Assembly: GCA_947382485.1 (NCBI GenBank)
Contig: CANCYS010000001.1
Span: forward strand, 181,425-245,424
Direction: 5' to 3'
Length of the DNA stretch: 64,000 nt
From: an uncultured Clostridia bacterium
GTDB lineage: Bacteria > Bacillota > Clostridia > Christensenellales > UBA1242
The translations under genes and the position numbers were made by a program. This document shows positions 60,149-64,000 of this stretch, in pieces. The notes beneath the pieces were generated by a model. It was not told where the DNA came from. It did not search any database and saw only the letters and a list, made by a program, of their open reading frames with translations. Each line of letters begins with the position of its first letter. Positions within the stretch are counted from its first letter, which is position 1.

Positions 60149-61163
60149 TTACACGATTTTGACCTTTAAGCCATTCAATGGTATCAATAATTGAATTTTT
60201 AATATTTCTTGGATTAAATTTCAATTCTTTTTTTGCTTTTGAATTTGAAAAATTTCCATTTGAAGTTATTGTGTAAAGTGAAAGTTTTGTAAATAGAGGT
60301 GGAATTTTTCTTATATTATAGTAAAGTTCACACACAGGTGCAAAAAATTTACAAATTGGCATTGGCATAATAAACTTTATTCTTTTCAATTTCATATGGT
60401 CACAAACCACATCTGCTGTATCTTTAATTGAATAAACTTCATTTGTAAGAAGATAACAATTTCCCTTTTTCCCATTTTCGCAAGCATTCACAATTGCTTC
60501 ACTAACATCACGAACATCAACAAAATCATATCCGCCCTTAACACAAATTCTGAATTTGCCATTTGCAATGTCTTGAATAAGTTTTGTCAAATGAGTCATA
60601 CCATAGTCATTTGGTCCAATCATTCCTGATGGGTGAACAATGCAAGCGTTAAGCCCTTGGTTTTTAACGGCATCAAGAACAAAGTTTGCTGCTTCTGCTT
60701 TTGTTACTGCATATACGCCTTCAACTTTATCTGGTTCAAAAACTTCAATTTCACTAATAACCTCGCCATTAGGTTTTTCTGTAATTGAATGAACTGTGTT
60801 AACATAAACAAGTTTTGCATTAATTTCCAAAACTTTTGCAACAATATTTTTTGTTCCATTTACATTAACATCATAGATAAGTGGATCTTTTTTTGCCTTA
60901 ATTGAAACGATGGCTGCACAATGAATTACACAAACCTTATCATCTTTATTAACCTTGAATGCTTCATCAAAAGTTTCAATTTTTGTAACATCACATTCAA
61001 AAATTTTTACTCCAAGTCCTTCAAGTGCATTTTGTTTGGTGCTGCCTTTATGAATAACTGCACGAATTTCTGTTTCTTTTGTATCATATCTATTTAATAG
61101 TGCTCTAACAACATTGTTGCCAAGAAATCCATTTGCACCAGTAACAATAAAAATATTTTTCAT
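60144..61163 (-). CDS. NAD-dependent epimerase/dehydratase (extended SDR)
   Basis: A 339-aa extended SDR. The GANGFLG loop (9-15), a HCAA strand near 85, a catalytic YAVTK (YxxxK) and FVDVRDVSEAI are typical of dihydroflavonol-4-reductase and 3-beta-hydroxysteroid-dehydrogenase-like enzymes. The substrate is unknown. AGGGG precedes ATG. It is divergent from a second extended SDR at 61279. Confidence 0.88.
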   Translation of the reverse strand: MKNIFIVTGANGFLGNNVVRALLNRYDTKETEIRAVIHKGSTKQNALEGLGVKIFECDVTKIETFDEAFKVNKDDKVCVIHCAAIVSIKAKKDPLIYDVNVNGTKNIVAKVLEINAKLVYVNTVHSITEKPNGEVISEIEVFEPDKVEGVYAVTKAEAANFVLDAVKNQGLNACIVHPSGMIGPNDYGMTHLTKLIQDIANGKFRICVKGGYDFVDVRDVSEAIVNACENGKKGNCYLLTNEVYSIKDTADVVCDHMKLKRIKFIMPMPICKFFAPVCELYYNIRKIPPLFTKLSLYTITSNGNFSNSKAKKELKFNPRNIKNSIIDTIEWLKGQNRVK

Positions 61164-61278
61164 CTTCCCCTCGCTTGCTTTTTTCTACATAAAACATTAT
61201 ATTATATATAAATACACAATGCAAATAAATAATAAACAAAAATTAAAATTTGTTCATTATCATTTTTGGAGGTTATAA

Positions 61279-62289
61279 ATGAGAAATTTAAAAAGAGTTA
61301 TCATCGCTGGCGGAACAGGATTTTTAGGTTATGCTGCCGCAGAGCAATTTTTGAAAAAAGGTATTAAGGTTGACATAATCGCACTTGAAAATGAACTTCC
61401 AAATCTTAATTTTGTTGACAAACAAATTGGCATAGAACTTTGTGATTTGTTTAACTCATCACTCAAAGAAATTGAAAAATTATTTGGCGAAAATAAATAT
61501 GATGCACTTGTATATGCACTTGGACCAGATGACAGATACACACCAAATGCACCAGCATATGATTTCTTTCATGAAAGACTTGTTGATAATTGCAAAAAAG
61601 TTTTAACTGCTGCAAAAAATAGTGGAATCAACCACTGTGTTGTTTTAAGTTCATATTTTGCATATTTCAATAAACTTCAAAATGGTAAACTCGCAAAATA
61701 TCATCCATATATAAAATGTAGATCCGAACAACAAATTGAATGTTCAACACTTTGTGATGAAAAATTCTCTGTAAGTTTCTTGGAACTTCCATATATCTTT
61801 GGACTTGCAGAAGGCAGAACCCCAATTTGGAAAGATAGTTTTCTTGCTCATTTTGACGGATTTAAAAGTATATTCTTCCCTAGTGGTGGAGGAACTGCAA
61901 TTATTGATAGAATTGGTGTTGCAGAAGCAGTTGTTGCTTGCACATATTTCGGCAAGGCTAGTGAATGTTATCCTATTGCAACAGATAATATAACTTTTAA
62001 AGAACTTTTAAAACTTATGCTCAAAGGTATGAATGATAAAAGAAAAGTTGTTTTAATTCCTGCGTTTTTATGTGCACTCGGAACTCATGGCATGGTTAAA
62101 AAACATAAAAAGCAAGGCAAAGAAGCTGGATTGTATTACCCAAAAGTTATGACTCAAATCATGAGCAAAAAGTTTTATATTGATCCAAAATCAAGCATGG
62201 AAAAACTTCATTTTACTGAACTTGGTTACACAGGTGGCAATGATGCAAAAGAAGAAATTGTAAAAACAATGAAATTTTTTGAAAAATAA
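61279..62289 (+). CDS. NAD-dependent epimerase/dehydratase-like protein
   Basis: A 336-aa extended SDR. GGTGFLG (11-17) and a C-terminal domain as in sugar epimerases are visible, but the active-site YxxxK is altered: YIKCR follows YHP where Y-x-x-x-K is expected, and the HCAA strand is replaced by YALG. Catalysis may therefore differ or be lost. GGAGG precedes ATG. It is divergent from the 60144 gene; the two may act in the same surface-sugar or lipid pathway, as inference. Confidence 0.82.
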   Translation: MRNLKRVIIAGGTGFLGYAAAEQFLKKGIKVDIIALENELPNLNFVDKQIGIELCDLFNSSLKEIEKLFGENKYDALVYALGPDDRYTPNAPAYDFFHERLVDNCKKVLTAAKNSGINHCVVLSSYFAYFNKLQNGKLAKYHPYIKCRSEQQIECSTLCDEKFSVSFLELPYIFGLAEGRTPIWKDSFLAHFDGFKSIFFPSGGGTAIIDRIGVAEAVVACTYFGKASECYPIATDNITFKELLKLMLKGMNDKRKVVLIPAFLCALGTHGMVKKHKKQGKEAGLYYPKVMTQIMSKKFYIDPKSSMEKLHFTELGYTGGNDAKEEIVKTMKFFEK

Positions 62290-62336
62290 TCTTTTATATT
62301 TCTAAAATTTTCTGAAATAAAATTTTAACAACCCCC

Positions 62337-62365
62337 TTTTCAAACAAAATATTATCTGTTATAAT
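62337..62365 (+). promoter_or_regulatory. Promoter giving a leaderless start at 62372
   Basis: TTTTCA (62337-62342), 17 bases, TATAAT (62360-62365), then six bases to ATG. Confidence 0.6.
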
Positions 62366-62371
62366 AAATTT

Positions 62372-63154
62372 ATGGATAAAGTTGATTTTGAATACAAAAT
62401 TAATAATAAACATTATAATGAGTATTTTGCCAAATATCTTCTTGAATGTATTTATGGTGATGCTTTTAAAAATGCAAAAATTGCAGATCGACCAGACATT
62501 TGGGTGGAAAGTGAAAATGGTGGCATTGGTGTTGAAGTTACAACATTGTTAGACACATATTATAACACTTTAAAGCAATACAAAAAAGCATGGGCAAATC
62601 AAGGACTCACATTTGAACAAATCGCAAAAGTTATTCCTACAATTTTAAAGAATAAGATAGGAATTAATCATCATGGAAATTTAATTTTATTGGGAAATGG
62701 AAATCGTCATTCTCTATCAAAAAGTTTAAAAGGACTTGAAACTGCAATAAAAATCAAACTTAACAAATTGCAAGATTATAAAAAGTTTGAATCTAATAAC
62801 TTATTTATTTTTGCAACAAATCTAAGCCCTGACTGCACAGTAGAAAAAATTAATAAACATCTTACTAAAATTTTTCAAGATAAATCAAGCAAAGTTGAAA
62901 AATCAAAGCATTCTAGACTTTTTGAAAATATTATGATTTTCAACTATAACACACTACAAATCTATCCTTTTGAAAACAGAGACAATCCAGAAATAATTCC
63001 TGTTAATGATGAAATGAGATTATATTGTGACACACTCGCAGAATATGAACAAAATAGAATTGAAGCAGAATATTCTGAAAAACAAAAACTTAAAAAATCT
63101 CGTTCAATTGTTAATTGTAAAAAACCACCACAACGTGGAGAAGAACAAAACTAA
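62372..63154 (+). CDS. Hypothetical protein, possible PD-(D/E)XK nuclease fold
   Basis: A 260-aa soluble protein. RPDIWVESENGGIGVEVTTL (about residues 42-61, in parts) resembles the core of PD-(D/E)XK nucleases: an Asp in a first strand, a turn, then E-V-T where ExK is usual. The Lys is replaced by Thr, so activity is uncertain. The rest is helical with a basic C-terminus. The ATG lies six bases after TATAAT, without Shine-Dalgarno. The gene stands alone and ends at a hairpin. Confidence 0.62.
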   Translation: MDKVDFEYKINNKHYNEYFAKYLLECIYGDAFKNAKIADRPDIWVESENGGIGVEVTTLLDTYYNTLKQYKKAWANQGLTFEQIAKVIPTILKNKIGINHHGNLILLGNGNRHSLSKSLKGLETAIKIKLNKLQDYKKFESNNLFIFATNLSPDCTVEKINKHLTKIFQDKSSKVEKSKHSRLFENIMIFNYNTLQIYPFENRDNPEIIPVNDEMRLYCDTLAEYEQNRIEAEYSEKQKLKKSRSIVNCKKPPQRGEEQN

Positions 63155-63182
63155 TAAAAAAGACGCAAAATGCGTCTTTTTT
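63155..63182 (+). terminator. Terminator of the 62372 gene
   Basis: AAAAAAGACGCA-AAA-TGCGTCTTTTTT hairpin. Confidence 0.87.
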
Positions 63183-63236
63183 CTATAAATCAAAATTTAG
63201 TAAAGTGTTAATGCCCTTAAAAAAATAAATCAAAAG

Positions 63237-63281
63237 AAAAACCTAAAACTAATTTCCATTAAAGAAGTTCGTTTTAGGTTT
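63237..63281 (-). terminator. Terminator of the tRNA-Ile/tRNA-Ala unit
   Basis: AAACCTAAAAC/GTTTTAGGTTT long hairpin with T tract on the minus strand. Confidence 0.78.
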
Positions 63282-63285
63282 TAGA

Positions 63286-63362
63286 TGGTGGAGATAATCG
63301 GATTCGAACCGATGACCCCTTGCTTGCAAGGCAAGTGCTCTAGCCAACTGAGCTATACCCCC
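63286..63362 (-). tRNA. tRNA-Ala (UGC)
   Basis: Minus-strand gene with acceptor GGGGGTA/TATCTCC-like pairing, anticodon TGC in CTTGCAA, T arm GGTTCGAATCC and encoded CCA. It follows tRNA-Ile after four bases. Confidence 0.95.
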
Positions 63363-63366
63363 ATTA

Positions 63367-63443
63367 TGGTAGGACTGAGTGGACTCGGACCACCGACCCC
63401 CACCTTATCAGGGTGGTGCTCTAACCAACTGAGCTACAGTCCT
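63367..63443 (-). tRNA. tRNA-Ile (GAU)
   Basis: Minus-strand gene with acceptor AGGACTG/CAGTCCT, anticodon GAT in CTGATAA, and encoded CCA. The first gene of the two-tRNA unit. Confidence 0.95.
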
Positions 63444-63472
63444 ATATAACATTTTTTTCAAAATGCTCTTAT

Positions 63473-63501
63473 ATAATATCAAATCACTTACTCATTGTCA
63501 A
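63473..63501 (-). promoter_or_regulatory. Promoter of the tRNA-Ile/tRNA-Ala unit
   Basis: Minus strand: TTGACA (63501-63496), 17 bases, TATTAT (63478-63473), about 30 bases before tRNA-Ile. Confidence 0.8.
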
Positions 63502-63576
63502 TAAAAAATTACAAAATTTTTATAAAAATTACTTAACATATTTTATATAAATATATTTCAATTTCAACCAAAAAAG

Positions 63577-63606
63577 TTGCCACTTCCCTAGTTATATCTG
63601 TATAAT
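63577..63606 (+). promoter_or_regulatory. Promoter of the gene at the window end
   Basis: TTGCCA (63577-63582), 18 bases, TATAAT (63601-63606), 29 bases before the ATG. Confidence 0.7.
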
Positions 63607-63635
63607 ACATATACTATATAAATAAAAAAGTACTT

Positions 63636-64000
63636 ATGAATAAATCAAATGAATTAATAAAATTTCTTATTTTAAACATTTTAATTGTTGGCAGCTGTTT
63701 TAGTTCAACCTTTATTTTTGCAACACTAATTTATGTGACTTTTATTTCTATTTTTAATAACGATAAAACCCAGCTATTTTGCTTAGTCATATATCTCTAT
63801 TTCTTTAAATTCGCATTAACGATTGAAGAACTAAATTTCACCAAACTATGCAACATTATAATTATTATTTGTTTACTTAAAAATTTCATATTTGACTTAA
63901 TACATAAAAAAATTAAAATAAACAAACTTTTCACAATAACTTTATTGATTTTTATTATATACACCACTTGCACACCATTTATTCATGCTATTTATTGGAG
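63636..64000 (+). CDS. Hypothetical polytopic membrane protein (partial, runs off the window)
   Basis: The frame from ATG 63636 is open to the window end (121 codons). It encodes hydrophobic segments at about residues 9-45, 50-65 and 73-90, then a KKIKINK loop and another segment, the pattern of O-antigen ligase/polymerase or flippase proteins, though no motif can be named in the part seen. A good promoter lies 29 bases upstream. Its 3' end is missing. Confidence 0.65.
   Translation, partial: MNKSNELIKFLILNILIVGSCFSSTFIFATLIYVTFISIFNNDKTQLFCLVIYLYFFKFALTIEELNFTKLCNIIIIICLLKNFIFDLIHKKIKINKLFTITLLIFIIYTTCTPFIHAIYW

Overview
The window is AT-rich throughout and carries short Shine-Dalgarno-led operons, consensus sigma-A type promoters and many T-tailed hairpin terminators. 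Together with low-GC Gram-positive gene content (MntP, PurA/PurB, NfnA/NfnB-like oxidoreductase, MscS, SDR enzymes, YegP) this points to a low-GC member of the Bacillota, probably an uncultured gut Clostridia-like lineage. Two very large secreted proteins fit a host-associated life style: an M60 (mucin-targeting type) metallopeptidase and a papain-like protease with Ig-like repeats. The species cannot be named from the sequence alone.

Layout. 0-22 kb is mostly housekeeping and hypothetical genes: tRNA-Asn, a nucleotidyltransferase, an N-formylglutamate-amidohydrolase/RimK-type ligase fusion, a PlsC-like acyltransferase, three NUDIX hydrolases, a three-gene operon with a secreted leucine-rich-repeat protein, an HD hydrolase, MntP, a TsaC/Sua5 plus thioesterase operon, the 1109-aa papain-like surface protein, SDR enzymes and a methyltransferase. 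22-33 kb is an accessory, defence-type island ending exactly at the 3' end of tRNA-Ser. It holds a DUF2290 plus UvrD-like helicase pair, broken gene fragments, an orphan structured RNA candidate, an HNH protein, a Pycsar pair (nucleotide cyclase plus transmembrane effector) followed by a HEPN-motif protein, and a second, convergent HEPN-motif protein. A 10-bp direct repeat of the tRNA-Ser 3' end lies near 24.1 kb. Next to the tRNA is a large SF1 helicase with a C-terminal nuclease-like domain.

37-64 kb returns to core metabolism: purA-purB with a downstream acyltransferase whose frame is broken at a G9 tract (a strong phase-variation candidate), an SF2 helicase with two membrane segments, an ArsB/NhaD-type permease, DapB, the M60 peptidase, a YegP-like protein, a ferritin-like protein, HdeD-like membrane protein, FabG-like enzymes, the nfnAB-like pair, MscS, two extended SDRs, a possible nuclease-fold protein, tRNA-Ile/tRNA-Ala, and a membrane protein running off the end.

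Two themes run across the window. First, several genes start exactly six bases after a -10 box with no Shine-Dalgarno, which is the geometry of leaderless mRNAs. Second, several homopolymer or nonsense interruptions (A7, C8, G9, an in-frame TAA) affect genes whose reading frames otherwise look intact.
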